The notes beneath the pieces are model-generated. The model saw only the letters and a program-made list of their open reading frames with translations, was not told the origin of the DNA and searched no databases. From Citrobacter sp. Awk 4 (lineage in GTDB: Bacteria; Pseudomonadota; Gammaproteobacteria; Enterobacterales; Enterobacteriaceae), in contig NZ_JANEWG010000020.1 of the NCBI RefSeq assembly GCF_028069725.1, positions 1-64,000 of the forward strand: a stretch of 64,000 nucleotides of DNA. Reading direction: 5' to 3'. Positions 43,127-52,691 of this stretch are shown here, piece by piece. Position 1 is the first letter of the stretch. Each line of letters begins with the position of its first letter. Both the position numbers and the translations under genes were made by a program.

Positions 43127-43842
43127 TGCGTTTTTACCGGCCGTTGGGGCGCATCTCTGCGCTCACCTTTGACCTGGATGACACCCTTTATGATAACCGT
43201 CAGGTTATTCTGCGCACGGAGCAGGAAGCGCTCGCCTTTGTGCAAAACTATCACCCTGCGCTGCGCACATTACAAAACGCCGACCTGCAACGTTTACGTC
43301 AGGCAGTGCGTGAAGCGGAGCCAGAGATTTACCATGACGTCACCGAGTGGCGGCATCGCGCCGTAGAACGCGCCATGTTGAACGCGGGATTATCAGCGGA
43401 AGAGGCGACGGCAGGCGCCAACGCGGCGATGATGAATTTCGCAAAGTGGCGTAGCCGGATTGACGTCCCGCAGGAGACACACGACACGCTGGCAGCGCTG
43501 GCTGAAAAGTGGCCGCTGGTGGCGATCACCAACGGCAATGCGCAGCCGGAATTGTTTGGGCTGGGCGACTATTTTGAGTTTGTCCTGCGGGCGGGGCCGG
43601 ACGGTCGTTCTAAGCCGTTTAGCGACATGTATACCTTAGCCGCTGAGAAGCTCAACGTACCGATCGGCGAGATCCTGCATGTGGGCGACGATCTGACCAC
43701 TGACGTCGCTGGCGCCATTCGCTGCGGTATGCAGGCGTGCTGGATCAAGCCGGAAAATGCCGACCTGATGCAGACCAATGACAGCCGTTTGTTACCGCAT
43801 CTGGAAATTTCCCGGTTGGCATCGCTGACCTCGCTGATATAA
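43126..43842 (+). CDS. yigB: HAD phosphatase YigB
   Basis: Haloacid dehalogenase superfamily phosphatase, reported in E. coli to act on the phosphorylated pyrimidine intermediate of riboflavin synthesis and on FMN. Motif I is FDLDDTLYD near residue 17, motif II is AITNGNA, and motif IV is HVGDDLTTD. The length is 238 residues. Its start overlaps the xerC stop by one base. Confidence 0.94.
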   Translation: MRFYRPLGRISALTFDLDDTLYDNRQVILRTEQEALAFVQNYHPALRTLQNADLQRLRQAVREAEPEIYHDVTEWRHRAVERAMLNAGLSAEEATAGANAAMMNFAKWRSRIDVPQETHDTLAALAEKWPLVAITNGNAQPELFGLGDYFEFVLRAGPDGRSKPFSDMYTLAAEKLNVPIGEILHVGDDLTTDVAGAIRCGMQACWIKPENADLMQTNDSRLLPHLEISRLASLTSLI

Positions 43843-43854
43843 TCCTCAATAGTT

Positions 43855-43870
43855 CTGTATAAAATTCCAG
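43855..43870 (+). promoter_or_regulatory. LexA (SOS) box upstream of uvrD
   Basis: CTGT-N8-CCAG fits the SOS box CTGT-N8-ACAG with one change. The same CTGT-N8-CCAG variant is what I recall for the E. coli uvrD box. A TATAAA -10-like hexamer (43858-43863) lies inside it, so LexA would block the promoter. Confidence 0.8.
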
Positions 43871-43877
43871 GGTTTTG

Positions 43878-43962
43878 GCGGATGGCGCTACGCTTATCCG
43901 CCCTACGGTGACTGCGATCACGTAGGCCCGATAAGCGAAGCGCCATCGGGCATTTCGCAGTT
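43878..43962 (+). repeat. BIME (paired REP units) in the uvrD leader
   Basis: GCGGATGGCGCTACGCTTATCCGCCC and, in the opposite order, GTAGGCCCGATAAGCG with GCGCCATCGGGCA form two REP units. Unusually, they lie between the SOS box and the uvrD start, so they are part of the uvrD leader transcript. Confidence 0.85.
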
Positions 43963-43991
43963 TATCTATTCCTAACGCGGCGGTGCCATCA

Positions 43992-46154
43992 ATGGACGTT
44001 TCTTACCTGCTCGACAGCCTTAATGACAAACAGCGCGAAGCCGTCGCTGCCTCGCGCACCAACATGCTGGTGCTGGCGGGGGCGGGCAGTGGTAAGACGC
44101 GTGTGCTGGTACACCGTATCGCCTGGCTACTGAGTGTAGAAAACTGCTCGCCGTACTCCATTATGGCAGTGACGTTCACCAACAAAGCGGCGGCGGAGAT
44201 GCGCCATCGTATCGGGCAACTGATGGGAACGACGCAGGGCGGGATGTGGGTCGGAACCTTCCACGGGCTGGCGCACCGTCTGCTGCGTGCGCACCATCTG
44301 GACGCCAATTTGCCGCAGGATTTCCAAATCCTGGACAGTGAAGACCAGTTGCGTCTGCTGAAGCGCCTGATCAAAGCCATGAATCTTGACGAGAAGCAGT
44401 GGCCGCCGCGTCAGGCGATGTGGTACATCAACAGCCAGAAAGACGAAGGGCTGCGCCCGCACCATATTCAGAGCTACGGCAACCCGGTTGAGCAGACCTG
44501 GCAGAAGGTCTATCAGGCTTATCAGGAAGCGTGCGACCGCGCCGGGCTGGTCGATTTCGCCGAACTGCTGCTGCGCGCTCACGAACTGTGGCTCAACAAG
44601 CCGCACATTCTTCAGCATTACCGCGAACGCTTCACCAATATCCTGGTCGACGAATTCCAGGATACCAACAACATTCAGTACGCGTGGATCCGCCTGCTGG
44701 CGGGCGATACCGGCAAGGTGATGATTGTCGGCGATGATGACCAGTCAATCTACGGCTGGCGCGGCGCACAGGTTGAAAACATTCAGCGCTTCCTCAACGA
44801 TTTTCCCGGCGCGGAAACCATCCGCCTGGAGCAGAACTACCGTTCAACCAGCAATATTTTGAGCGCGGCGAACGCCCTGATTGAAAACAACAACGGTCGT
44901 CTCGGTAAGAAGCTGTGGACTGATGGCGCGGACGGCGAGCCTATCTCGCTCTACTGCGCCTTCAACGAACTCGACGAAGCGCGCTTCGTGGTCAACCGCA
45001 TCAAAACCTGGCAGGACAACGGCGGCGCGCTGGATCAGTGCGCCATTCTCTATCGCAGCAACGCCCAGTCGCGCGTGCTGGAAGAGGCGTTACTCCAGGC
45101 GAGCATGCCGTACCGCATTTACGGCGGCATGCGCTTCTTCGAACGTCAGGAAATCAAAGACGCACTCTCTTATCTGCGGTTGATTGCAAATCGTAATGAC
45201 GACGCAGCGTTTGAGCGCGTGGTCAACACGCCAACGCGCGGCATCGGCGATCGTACCCTGGATGTGGTGCGTCAGACGTCACGTGATCGCCAACTGACGC
45301 TGTGGCAAGCCTGCCGCGAGCTGTTGCAGGAAAAAGCGCTGGCGGGCCGCGCGGCGAGCGCGCTACAGCGCTTTATGGAGTTGATTGACGCGCTGGCGCA
45401 AGAAACGGCAGACATGCCGCTGCACGTGCAGACTGACCGTGTGGTGAAAGATTCCGGTCTGCGCATGATGTACGAGCAGGAAAAGGGCGAGAAGGGTCAG
45501 ACGCGTATCGAAAACTTAGACGAACTGGTGACGGCAACGCGCCAGTTCAGCTACAACGAAGAAGACGAAGATTTAATGCCGTTACAGGCGTTCCTTTCCC
45601 ATGCCGCGCTGGAAGCGGGTGAAGGGCAGGCGGATACCTGGCAGGATGCGGTGCAGTTAATGACTCTGCACTCGGCGAAAGGGCTGGAGTTCCCGCAGGT
45701 ATTTATCGTCGGTATGGAAGAAGGGATGTTCCCGAGCCAGATGTCGCTCGACGAGGGCGGGCGTCTGGAGGAAGAACGCCGTCTGGCCTACGTCGGCGTG
45801 ACCCGGGCGATGCAAAAACTGACCCTGACCTACGCCGAAACACGTCGTCTGTACGGAAAAGAGGTTTACCATCGTCCGTCGCGCTTTATCGGTGAACTAC
45901 CGGAAAACTGCGTGGAAGAAGTGCGTCTGCGCGCGACCGTGAGTCGCCCGGTCAGCCATCAGCGGATGGGGACGCCGATGGCGGAGAACGACACTGGCTA
46001 CAAACTCGGCCAGCGCGTGCGCCACGCTAAGTTCGGCGAGGGCACCATTGTGAATCTGGAAGGCAGCGGTGAGCACAGTCGCCTGCAGGTAGCGTTCCAG
46101 GGGCAGGGAATCAAATGGTTAGTGGCGGCCTACGCCAGGCTGGAAACGGTCTAA
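43992..46154 (+). CDS. uvrD: DNA helicase II (UvrD)
   Basis: Superfamily 1A 3'-5' helicase for nucleotide excision repair and methyl-directed mismatch repair. The Walker A motif GAGSGKT holds K35, and motifs [28 protein letters not shown] and LMTLHSAKGLEF follow. The C-terminal tail (GYKLGQRVRHAKFGEG) is the Tudor-like domain that contacts RNA polymerase. The ATG at 43992 gives 720 residues, as in E. coli, in preference to the GTG at 43983. Confidence 0.97.
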   Translation: MDVSYLLDSLNDKQREAVAASRTNMLVLAGAGSGKTRVLVHRIAWLLSVENCSPYSIMAVTFTNKAAAEMRHRIGQLMGTTQGGMWVGTFHGLAHRLLRAHHLDANLPQDFQILDSEDQLRLLKRLIKAMNLDEKQWPPRQAMWYINSQKDEGLRPHHIQSYGNPVEQTWQKVYQAYQEACDRAGLVDFAELLLRAHELWLNKPHILQHYRERFTNILVDEFQDTNNIQYAWIRLLAGDTGKVMIVGDDDQSIYGWRGAQVENIQRFLNDFPGAETIRLEQNYRSTSNILSAANALIENNNGRLGKKLWTDGADGEPISLYCAFNELDEARFVVNRIKTWQDNGGALDQCAILYRSNAQSRVLEEALLQASMPYRIYGGMRFFERQEIKDALSYLRLIANRNDDAAFERVVNTPTRGIGDRTLDVVRQTSRDRQLTLWQACRELLQEKALAGRAASALQRFMELIDALAQETADMPLHVQTDRVVKDSGLRMMYEQEKGEKGQTRIENLDELVTATRQFSYNEEDEDLMPLQAFLSHAALEAGEGQADTWQDAVQLMTLHSAKGLEFPQVFIVGMEEGMFPSQMSLDEGGRLEEERRLAYVGVTRAMQKLTLTYAETRRLYGKEVYHRPSRFIGELPENCVEEVRLRATVSRPVSHQRMGTPMAENDTGYKLGQRVRHAKFGEGTIVNLEGSGEHSRLQVAFQGQGIKWLVAAYARLETV

Positions 46155-46174
46155 CATCACTAACCTTATGATTC

Positions 46175-46207
46175 GTAGGCCGGATAAGGTGAAGCCGCCA
46201 TCCGGCA
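46175..46207 (+). repeat. REP-like palindrome after uvrD
   Basis: GTAGGCCGGATAAGG pairs with GCCGCCATCCGGCAA shortly after the uvrD stop. Confidence 0.8.
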
Positions 46208-46306
46208 ATCTGCCGCTTAATGTTCTGAAAACATAGATAAATCATCCCTCTCTGCTAACCTTAAAGCATTAGGGGAAATAATTACTTTTTCGCGTTCCGT
46301 TGCGAG

Positions 46307-46335
46307 TTGACGTCAAATTTATGCTGGCGTAACAT
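46307..46335 (+). promoter_or_regulatory. corA promoter (candidate)
   Basis: TTGACG (46307-46312), a 17-base spacer and TAACAT (46330-46335) make a good sigma-70 promoter. It predicts a leader of about 235 bases ahead of corA, containing the corL ORF and a hairpin. Confidence 0.75.
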
Positions 46336-46367
46336 GCGCGCACGATTACGCTAAGAGGACATTCGCC

Positions 46368-46424
46368 TTGGACACACCCAGTAGATGCTGGCTCATTATC
46401 CTGTCATCCAGGATCAACTCCTAA
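46368..46424 (+). CDS. corL: Candidate corA leader peptide (CorL-like), TTG start
   Basis: An 18-codon ORF starting with TTG, preceded by AAGAGGA eight bases upstream. Its translation is M(L)DTPSRCWLIILSSRINS. In Salmonella a short leader ORF, corL, controls corA by deciding whether Rho can load on the leader RNA. Position, length and ribosome site fit that role. The stop codon TAA (46422-46424) is part of the following hairpin. The TTG start and the identity are inferred. Confidence 0.65.
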   Translation: MDTPSRCWLIILSSRINS

Positions 46425-46450
46425 GGCTATCCCTTTTTGCTGATAGCCTT
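46423..46450 (+). promoter_or_regulatory. corA leader hairpin overlapping the corL stop
   Basis: AAGGCTATC (46423-46431) and GATAGCCTT (46442-46450) form a perfect 9-bp stem with a 10-base T-rich loop. The 5' arm starts within the corL stop codon, so a ribosome ending there would cover it. No T run follows, which argues for Rho-linked control and not for intrinsic termination. Confidence 0.75.
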
Positions 46451-46577
46451 CGCGGTTGTCAGCGACTTTCTCTCTTTTCCCGTCGCGTTGAGTCAGGCTG
46501 TTTAATGGTCTGAAACCCAATTTGTTTCTGTGTGCCCACCGAACGTCCGATATTTTTATGCATTGGGAGTCCCGGTC

Positions 46578-47528
46578 ATGCTGAGCGCATTTCAACTGGA
46601 AAAAAACCGACTGACCCGGCTGGAAGTCGAGGAGTCACAAACCCTGATTGATGCTGTATGGGTCGATTTGGTCGAACCGGACGACGACGAGCGCCTGCGC
46701 GTACAATCTGAACTGGGTCAGAGCCTGGCAACACGTCCTGAACTGGAAGACATCGAAGCATCTGCCCGTTTCTTCGAAGACGAAGACGGTCTGCACATCC
46801 ACTCCTTTTTCTTCTTTGAAGATGCGGAAGACCACGCCGGTAACTCCACGGTGGCATTTACCATCCGTGATGGCCGTTTGTTCACCCTGCGTGAACGTGA
46901 ACTGCCAGCGTTTCGTCTCTATCGTATGCGTGCGCGTAGCCAGGCGATGGTGGACGGCAATGCGTATGAGCTGCTGTTGGATCTGTTTGAAACCAAAATC
47001 GAACAGCTGGCAGATGAAATCGAAAACATCTACAGCGACCTGGAAAAACTCAGCCGTGTGATCATGGAAGGGCATCAGGGTGATGAATACGACGAAGCGC
47101 TCTCCACGCTGGCGGAACTGGAAGATATCGGCTGGAAAGTGCGCCTGTGTCTGATGGATACCCAGCGCGCCCTCAACTTCCTGGTACGTAAAGCGCGTTT
47201 ACCGGGCGGACAACTGGAGCAGGCGCGTGAGATCCTGCGCGATATCGAATCCCTGCTGCCACATAACGAATCCCTGTTCCAGAAAGTGAACTTCCTGATG
47301 CAGGCGGCGATGGGTTTTATCAACATCGAGCAGAACCGTATCATCAAGATCTTCTCGGTGGTTTCTGTGGTGTTCCTGCCGCCGACGCTGGTGGCCTCCA
47401 GTTACGGAATGAACTTTGAATTTATGCCGGAACTGCACTGGAGCTTCGGTTATCCTGGCGCGATTGTCTTTATGATGCTCGCGGGTCTGGCGCCGTATCT
47501 GTACTTTAAGCGGAAGAACTGGCTTTGA
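46578..47528 (+). CDS. corA: Magnesium/cobalt/nickel channel CorA
   Basis: Homopentameric inner-membrane Mg2+ channel that also passes Co2+ and Ni2+. A large N-terminal cytoplasmic domain and long stalk helix are followed by two membrane helices at the C terminus. The selectivity motif GMN is G277-N279. I chose the ATG at 46578 (316 residues, GGGAG upstream), as in E. coli; the frame is open from 46530. Confidence 0.97.
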   Translation: MLSAFQLEKNRLTRLEVEESQTLIDAVWVDLVEPDDDERLRVQSELGQSLATRPELEDIEASARFFEDEDGLHIHSFFFFEDAEDHAGNSTVAFTIRDGRLFTLRERELPAFRLYRMRARSQAMVDGNAYELLLDLFETKIEQLADEIENIYSDLEKLSRVIMEGHQGDEYDEALSTLAELEDIGWKVRLCLMDTQRALNFLVRKARLPGGQLEQAREILRDIESLLPHNESLFQKVNFLMQAAMGFINIEQNRIIKIFSVVSVVFLPPTLVASSYGMNFEFMPELHWSFGYPGAIVFMMLAGLAPYLYFKRKNWL

Positions 47529-47534
47529 TGATTC

Positions 47535-47604
47535 GCCCGGTGGCGCGACGCCTACCGGGCCTAAAGATCCCGTAGGCCGGATAAGGCGCAGCCGCCATCC
47601 GGCA
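47535..47604 (+). repeat. BIME (paired REP units) between corA and rarD
   Basis: GCCCGGTGGCGCGACGCC with TACCGGGC, then GTAGGCCGGATAAGGCGC with GCCGCCATCCGGCA, lie between the convergent corA and rarD. Confidence 0.85.
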
Positions 47605-47612
47605 AAAAAGCA

Positions 47613-48509
47613 CTACAACCCTTTGCGCGTTCTTCGTTGGGTATAAATCGCATCCGCAACAAAAATCCCCAGCGCCACCCAGATAAAGGCGAACGTCACC
47701 ATTTTATCGGCTCCCGGCGTTTCGCCGTAAAACATGACCGCCAGAATAAACATCAATGTTGGGCCGATATACTGGAAGAATCCCAGAGTGGAGAGACGCA
47801 GACGCGTTGCCGCGCCGGTAAAACAGAGCAGCGGTATCGTGGTGACAACGCCTGCGGCGATCAACAACAGGTTCAGCGACAAAGGGTTCTTATCCATATG
47901 GCTGGTGGCGCTGTCGGCAATGCCAAACAGATAAATTGCGGCGACCGGCAAAAGCCACAGCGTTTCAATCAGCATGCCGGTTTGCGCTTCCACGGCAATC
48001 TTTTTACGCACCAGACCGTAAAAGGCGAAACTGAACGCCAGTCCCAGCGCGATAATCGGCAGCGAACCGAATGTCCAGAGTTGCACCAATACGCCGCAGG
48101 CCGCCATCGCGACGGCCAGCCACTGCATTCGACGGAAGCGCTCGCCGAGGAAAATCATCCCCAGTAAAATGTTCACCAGCGGATTGATAAAGTAGCCCAG
48201 GCTGGCTTCCAGCATGTGGTGGTTATTCACCGCCCAGATAAAGAGCAGCCAGTTTCCACCGATCAGAACTGCCGACAATGCCAACAGGAAGATCTTCTTT
48301 GGCGTTTGCAGCAGCGTTTTTAAATACGACCACTGACGACTGACGCTGATCAGCGCCACCATAAAAAAGAATGACCAAATTACGCGGTGCGTCAGGATTT
48401 CGTCCGCTGGAACGTAAGAGATCAGCTTGAAGTACGCGGGTGCGATACCCCAAATAAAATAAGCAGCAAGAGCGAGTAGTACGCCCTGCCGCGTTTGCTT
48501 AGCATCCAT
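47613..48509 (-). CDS. rarD: RarD, EamA/DMT-family transporter
   Basis: A 298-residue integral membrane protein with about 10 helices of the drug/metabolite transporter superfamily. The RarD subfamily was named from a chloramphenicol-related phenotype, but its substrate is not known. The N-terminal KQTRQGVLLALAAYFIWGIAP and the IGPTLMFILAV segments are typical. It ends near the BIME that follows corA and starts 51 bases past the yigI stop, so the two may be cotranscribed. Confidence 0.92.
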   Translation of the reverse strand: MDAKQTRQGVLLALAAYFIWGIAPAYFKLISYVPADEILTHRVIWSFFFMVALISVSRQWSYLKTLLQTPKKIFLLALSAVLIGGNWLLFIWAVNNHHMLEASLGYFINPLVNILLGMIFLGERFRRMQWLAVAMAACGVLVQLWTFGSLPIIALGLAFSFAFYGLVRKKIAVEAQTGMLIETLWLLPVAAIYLFGIADSATSHMDKNPLSLNLLLIAAGVVTTIPLLCFTGAATRLRLSTLGFFQYIGPTLMFILAVMFYGETPGADKMVTFAFIWVALGIFVADAIYTQRRTRKGL

Positions 48510-48560
48510 CGGGAAAACTCATATCAGAAATGGAACGGCAGTTTACCTTTTTTTACGTGC

Positions 48561-49028
48561 TTACCCCACCATATAAGTGGCGGTCGCGCTGGCGATATAA
48601 AGCTGATCCTCGTTATGCAACTCCACACGCGCTACGGCGACCTTATTACCCGCACGGAGCAAACTACTGGTCGCGGTAAAACGATTCCCACGGCCAGGGC
48701 GTAAGTAATCGACGCGTAGATCGATGGTGCCCATGCGTGACATCCGTTGGCGTAGTTCATCTTCACTGATGGTTTCATGACGGGTCAGCGTACTCCCCAC
48801 GCAAACCAGGCCGGCAGCAACATCTAATGCAGAGGCAATCACCCCGCCATGCAAAATGCTCTGTGACCAGTTCCCGACCATCATCGGCTGATTACTGAAG
48901 GCTAATTGGGCAAACTCCTTTTCATAGCGCTCCAGTTCCAGCCCCAATGCCCGGTTAAACGGCATATGGTAGACAAACATTTCCCCTACTAACTTCAGGA
49001 CTTCTTCAGCGGTAAGTACAGCAGACAT
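48561..49028 (-). CDS. yigI: Acyl-CoA thioesterase YigI (hotdog fold)
   Basis: A 155-residue PaaI-like hotdog thioesterase. The conserved [15 protein letters not shown] helix region lies near residues 62-77, and [10 protein letters not shown] follows. E. coli YigI has been reported to act on medium- and long-chain acyl-CoA. I preferred the ATG at 49028 over that at 49040 because it gives the MSAVLTAEE start found in the family. Confidence 0.92.
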   Translation of the reverse strand: MSAVLTAEEVLKLVGEMFVYHMPFNRALGLELERYEKEFAQLAFSNQPMMVGNWSQSILHGGVIASALDVAAGLVCVGSTLTRHETISEDELRQRMSRMGTIDLRVDYLRPGRGNRFTATSSLLRAGNKVAVARVELHNEDQLYIASATATYMVG

Positions 49029-49189
49029 ACGATTGGACACTCCGTGGTTAATGAGATGTTGATATTATGCTTCTTGTTTGTTGTTTTCTACTTTAGGAGA
49101 GGATAACTAAACAGGTATTGAGTAAGTATGTAGAATGCGTGATACATAATTTTACAATCATCAATATTGAGTTCAGGAGAAGTGTAACG

Positions 49190-50059
49190 ATGTGGGCAAT
49201 TCTGGGGTGGTTATTACCAGCAGCAATGCTGCCGTTGGCCGCGTTTGCGCAGGACGCGACAGAGAAAGAGGTTCATGATGCACCGGCGGTGCGAGGCAGT
49301 ATTATCGCCAACATGCTGCAAGAGCATGACAGTCCGTTCACGCTGTACCCCTATGACACTAACTATCTGATTTACACCGCTACCAGTGACATGAACAAAG
49401 AAGCTATCAGTAGCTATGACTGGTCGGATAATGCCCGTAAAGATGAGGTGAAGTTTCAACTGAGTCTGGCTTTCCCTCTCTGGCGTGGCATTCTGGGGGC
49501 GAATTCGGTGCTGGGGGCGTCCTATACCCAGAAATCGTGGTGGCAATTGTCGAATAGCGAAGAGTCTTCGCCTTTTCGCGAAACGAACTATGAACCGCAA
49601 CTGTTCCTGGGATTTGCCACCGATTATCGCTTAGTGGGCTGGACATTGCGCGATGTAGAAATGGGGTATAACCACGATTCTAATGGCCGTTCAGATCCGA
49701 CATCGCGTAGCTGGAACCGTCTTTATACCCGTCTGATGGCTGATAATGGCAACTGGCTGGTGGAAGTGAAGCCGTGGTTTGTCGTGGGCAGTACCGATGA
49801 TAACCCTGATATCACCAAATACATGGGCTATTACCAGCTTAAAATCGGCTATCACCTCGGTGAGGCGGTGTTAAGTGCAAAAGGGCAGTACAACTGGAAT
49901 ACCGGATACGGCGGCGCAGAACTTGGTCTCAGCTATCCGATAACGAAGCACGTTCGCCTTTATACCCAGGTGTACAGCGGATATGGCGAATCCCTGATCG
50001 ACTATAACTTTAATCAGACGCGTGTCGGTGTAGGCGTGATGCTGAACGATATCTTCTGA
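49190..50059 (+). CDS. pldA: Outer-membrane phospholipase A (OMPLA)
   Basis: Outer-membrane phospholipase A1/A2 that helps keep lipid asymmetry. It has a 20-residue signal peptide ending at a signal peptidase I site after AFA and then a 12-strand beta barrel. Catalytic residues are H162 and S164 (NHDSNGRSD), equal to mature H142 and S144, with an asparagine partner further on. It is 289 residues from the ATG at 49190. The first residues of the signal peptide (MWAILGW) differ from E. coli. Confidence 0.96.
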   Translation: MWAILGWLLPAAMLPLAAFAQDATEKEVHDAPAVRGSIIANMLQEHDSPFTLYPYDTNYLIYTATSDMNKEAISSYDWSDNARKDEVKFQLSLAFPLWRGILGANSVLGASYTQKSWWQLSNSEESSPFRETNYEPQLFLGFATDYRLVGWTLRDVEMGYNHDSNGRSDPTSRSWNRLYTRLMADNGNWLVEVKPWFVVGSTDDNPDITKYMGYYQLKIGYHLGEAVLSAKGQYNWNTGYGGAELGLSYPITKHVRLYTQVYSGYGESLIDYNFNQTRVGVGVMLNDIF

Positions 50060-50088
50060 TAAGCACTTAAACATTGCAGTTTCTCTCT

Positions 50089-50115
50089 CAGGCGCTGAAA
50101 ATAGCGCCTGTTTTT
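50089..50115 (+). terminator. Terminator between pldA and recQ
   Basis: CAGGCGCT (50089-50096), loop GAAAAT and AGCGCCTG (50103-50110) followed by TTTTT form an intrinsic terminator. It lies just 22 bases before the recQ start. Confidence 0.9.
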
Positions 50116-50136
50116 ATACTGGTGAATGGGGTTAAT

Positions 50137-51966
50137 GTGGCGCAGGCGGAAGTGTTGAATCTGGAGTCGGGAGCTAAACAGGTTTTGCAGGAAACCTTCG
50201 GCTACCAACAGTTTCGCCCAGGTCAGGAACAGATTATCGACACCGTTCTTTCCGGTCGAGACTGCCTGGTCGTGATGCCAACCGGTGGTGGGAAATCCCT
50301 GTGCTATCAAATCCCGGCACTGCTTCTGAACGGCTTAACCGTCGTTGTTTCACCGCTTATCTCTCTGATGAAAGACCAGGTCGATCAACTGCTGGCCAAC
50401 GGCGTGGCAGCGGCGTGTCTGAACTCAACCCAGAGCCGTGAACAACAGCTTGAGGTCATGTCGGGCTGCCGTACCGGGCAAATCCGCCTGCTGTATATCG
50501 CACCTGAACGCCTGATGCTGGATAACTTTCTTGAGCATCTTGCACACTGGAACCCGGTGTTATTAGCCGTCGACGAGGCTCACTGTATTTCGCAGTGGGG
50601 GCATGATTTCCGCCCGGAATACGCCGCACTGGGTCAGCTTCGCCAGCGTTTCCCCGCCCTGCCGTTTATGGCGCTCACCGCAACGGCCGACGACACCACC
50701 CGACTGGACATTGTTCGCCTGCTGGGACTCAACGATCCGTTAATCCAGATCAGCAGTTTTGACCGCCCGAACATTCGCTATATGTTGATGGAGAAGTTTA
50801 AGCCGCTCGATCAGCTTATGCGTTACGTTCAGGAACAGCGCGGTAAGTCGGGCATTATTTACTGTAATAGCCGTGCGAAAGTGGAAGACACCGCCGCGCG
50901 TTTGCAAAGCCGCGGGATCAGCGCGGCGGCGTATCATGCGGGTCTGGAAAACGGCGTTCGCGCCGATGTGCAGGAAAAATTCCAGCGTGACGATCTGCAA
51001 ATCGTCGTGGCGACGGTGGCATTCGGCATGGGGATTAATAAACCCAACGTCCGCTTTGTGGTGCACTTCGACATTCCGCGCAATATCGAATCCTACTATC
51101 AGGAAACGGGTCGGGCAGGGCGAGACGGTCTGCCCGCGGAAGCGATGCTGTTCTACGATCCGGCGGATATGGCGTGGCTCCGACGCTGTCTTGAAGAAAA
51201 ACCTGCCGGACAGTTGCAGGACATTGAACGGCACAAGCTGAATGCGATGGGGGCGTTTGCTGAGGCGCAAACCTGCCGTCGCCTGGTGTTGCTCAACTAT
51301 TTTGGCGAAGGGCGGCAGGAAGCGTGCGGCAACTGCGATATCTGCCTTGATCCGCCAAAACAGTACGACGGTTTAATGGATGCGCGCAAAGCGCTGTCGA
51401 CGATCTATCGTGTTAACCAGCGCTTCGGTATGGGGTATGTCGTGGAGGTACTTCGCGGCGCGAACAACCAACGAATCCGTGACTTAGCCCATGACAAACT
51501 GCCGGTTTACGGCATTGGCCGCGAGCAGAGCCACGAGCATTGGGTGAGCGTTATTCGCCAACTGATTCATCTTGGGCTGGTGACGCAAAACATCGCCCAC
51601 CACTCGGCGCTCCAGCTCACAGAAGCGGCGCGTCCGGTGTTGCGCGGCGATGTGCCGCTTCAGCTTGCCGTACCGCGTATCGTTGCGTTGAAGCCTCGTG
51701 TAATGCAGAAATCCTTCGGCGGTAACTACGATCGCAAGCTGTTTGCTAAATTACGTAAACTGCGTAAAGCGATTGCCGATGAAGAAAATATCCCGCCTTA
51801 TGTGGTTTTCAACGACGCTACGCTTATCGAAATGGCGGAACAGATGCCGGTGTCGCCGAGTGAAATGCTCAGCGTTAACGGTGTCGGCATGCGGAAACTG
51901 GAGCGTTTTGGCAAAGAGTTTATGGCGCTGATCCGCGCGCATGTCGATGGCGACGACGAAGAGTAG
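50137..51966 (+). CDS. recQ: ATP-dependent DNA helicase RecQ
   Basis: Superfamily 2 3'-5' helicase for RecF-pathway recombination and fork repair. The Walker A motif PTGGGKS has K53, followed by DEAHCISQWGHDFR. A zinc-binding cysteine cluster (CRR...CGNCDIC), a winged helix and a C-terminal HRDC domain (from about residue 530) follow. I chose the GTG at 50137, which gives the 609-residue E. coli form; the frame is open from 50074, but that start lies upstream of the terminator. Confidence 0.96.
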   Translation: MAQAEVLNLESGAKQVLQETFGYQQFRPGQEQIIDTVLSGRDCLVVMPTGGGKSLCYQIPALLLNGLTVVVSPLISLMKDQVDQLLANGVAAACLNSTQSREQQLEVMSGCRTGQIRLLYIAPERLMLDNFLEHLAHWNPVLLAVDEAHCISQWGHDFRPEYAALGQLRQRFPALPFMALTATADDTTRLDIVRLLGLNDPLIQISSFDRPNIRYMLMEKFKPLDQLMRYVQEQRGKSGIIYCNSRAKVEDTAARLQSRGISAAAYHAGLENGVRADVQEKFQRDDLQIVVATVAFGMGINKPNVRFVVHFDIPRNIESYYQETGRAGRDGLPAEAMLFYDPADMAWLRRCLEEKPAGQLQDIERHKLNAMGAFAEAQTCRRLVLLNYFGEGRQEACGNCDICLDPPKQYDGLMDARKALSTIYRVNQRFGMGYVVEVLRGANNQRIRDLAHDKLPVYGIGREQSHEHWVSVIRQLIHLGLVTQNIAHHSALQLTEAARPVLRGDVPLQLAVPRIVALKPRVMQKSFGGNYDRKLFAKLRKLRKAIADEENIPPYVVFNDATLIEMAEQMPVSPSEMLSVNGVGMRKLERFGKEFMALIRAHVDGDDEE

Positions 51967-52030
51967 TCAGCCTGGAAAAAAAGTGCCAGGATGATGACTC
52001 ACTGAACTCTTTCCCCCGCGAGTTATTTTT

Positions 52031-52651
52031 ATGCTGATGCTATTTCTCACCGTGGCTATGGTGCACATTGTTGCGCTGATGAGCCCAGGACCAGACTTTT
52101 TCTTTGTCTCCCAAACTGCCGTCAGCCGTTCCCGTAAAGAAGCGATGATGGGCGTATTGGGCATTACCTGTGGCGTGATGGTCTGGGCGGGCGTGGCGCT
52201 GCTTGGGCTGCATCTGATCATTGAGAAAATGGCCTGGCTGCACACCATTATCATGGTCGGCGGCGGTCTGTACCTGTGCTGGATGGGGTACCAAATGCTC
52301 CGTGGCGCATTGAAAAAACAGGAAACAACGGCCCCCGCGGCGCAGGTGGAACTGGCGCAGAGTGGACGTAGTTTTCTGAAAGGTCTGCTGACCAATCTGG
52401 CGAATCCGAAAGCGATTATTTACTTCGGCTCGGTGTTCTCACTGTTTGTTGGTGATAATGTCGGTACGGCTGCGCGCTGGGGTATTTTTGCGCTGATTAT
52501 CGTGGAAACGCTGGCGTGGTTTACGATTGTTGCCAGTCTGTTTGCCCTGCCGAAAATGCGTCGCGGTTATCAGCGCCTGGCGAAATGGATCGACGGTTTT
52601 GCCGGCGCGTTATTCGCAGGTTTTGGCATTCATCTGATTATTTCGCGCTAA
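52031..52651 (+). CDS. rhtC: Threonine efflux protein RhtC
   Basis: LysE-family inner-membrane exporter with about six helices and 206 residues. In E. coli, RhtC exports threonine. The family signature SPGPDFFFVSQTAVSRSR is near residues 18-35. It is convergent with rhtB, its paralogue, on the other side of a REP-like unit. Confidence 0.94.
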   Translation: MLMLFLTVAMVHIVALMSPGPDFFFVSQTAVSRSRKEAMMGVLGITCGVMVWAGVALLGLHLIIEKMAWLHTIIMVGGGLYLCWMGYQMLRGALKKQETTAPAAQVELAQSGRSFLKGLLTNLANPKAIIYFGSVFSLFVGDNVGTAARWGIFALIIVETLAWFTIVASLFALPKMRRGYQRLAKWIDGFAGALFAGFGIHLIISR

Positions 52652-52657
52652 GTGATA

Positions 52658-52687
52658 AGCCGGATTAGCGTTAGCGCTGTCCGGCAA
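52658..52687 (+). repeat. REP-like palindrome between rhtC and rhtB
   Basis: AAGCCGGATTAGCGTT pairs with AGCGCTGTCCGGCAA between the convergent ends of the two transporter genes. Confidence 0.65.
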
Positions 52688-52691
52688 CGTT

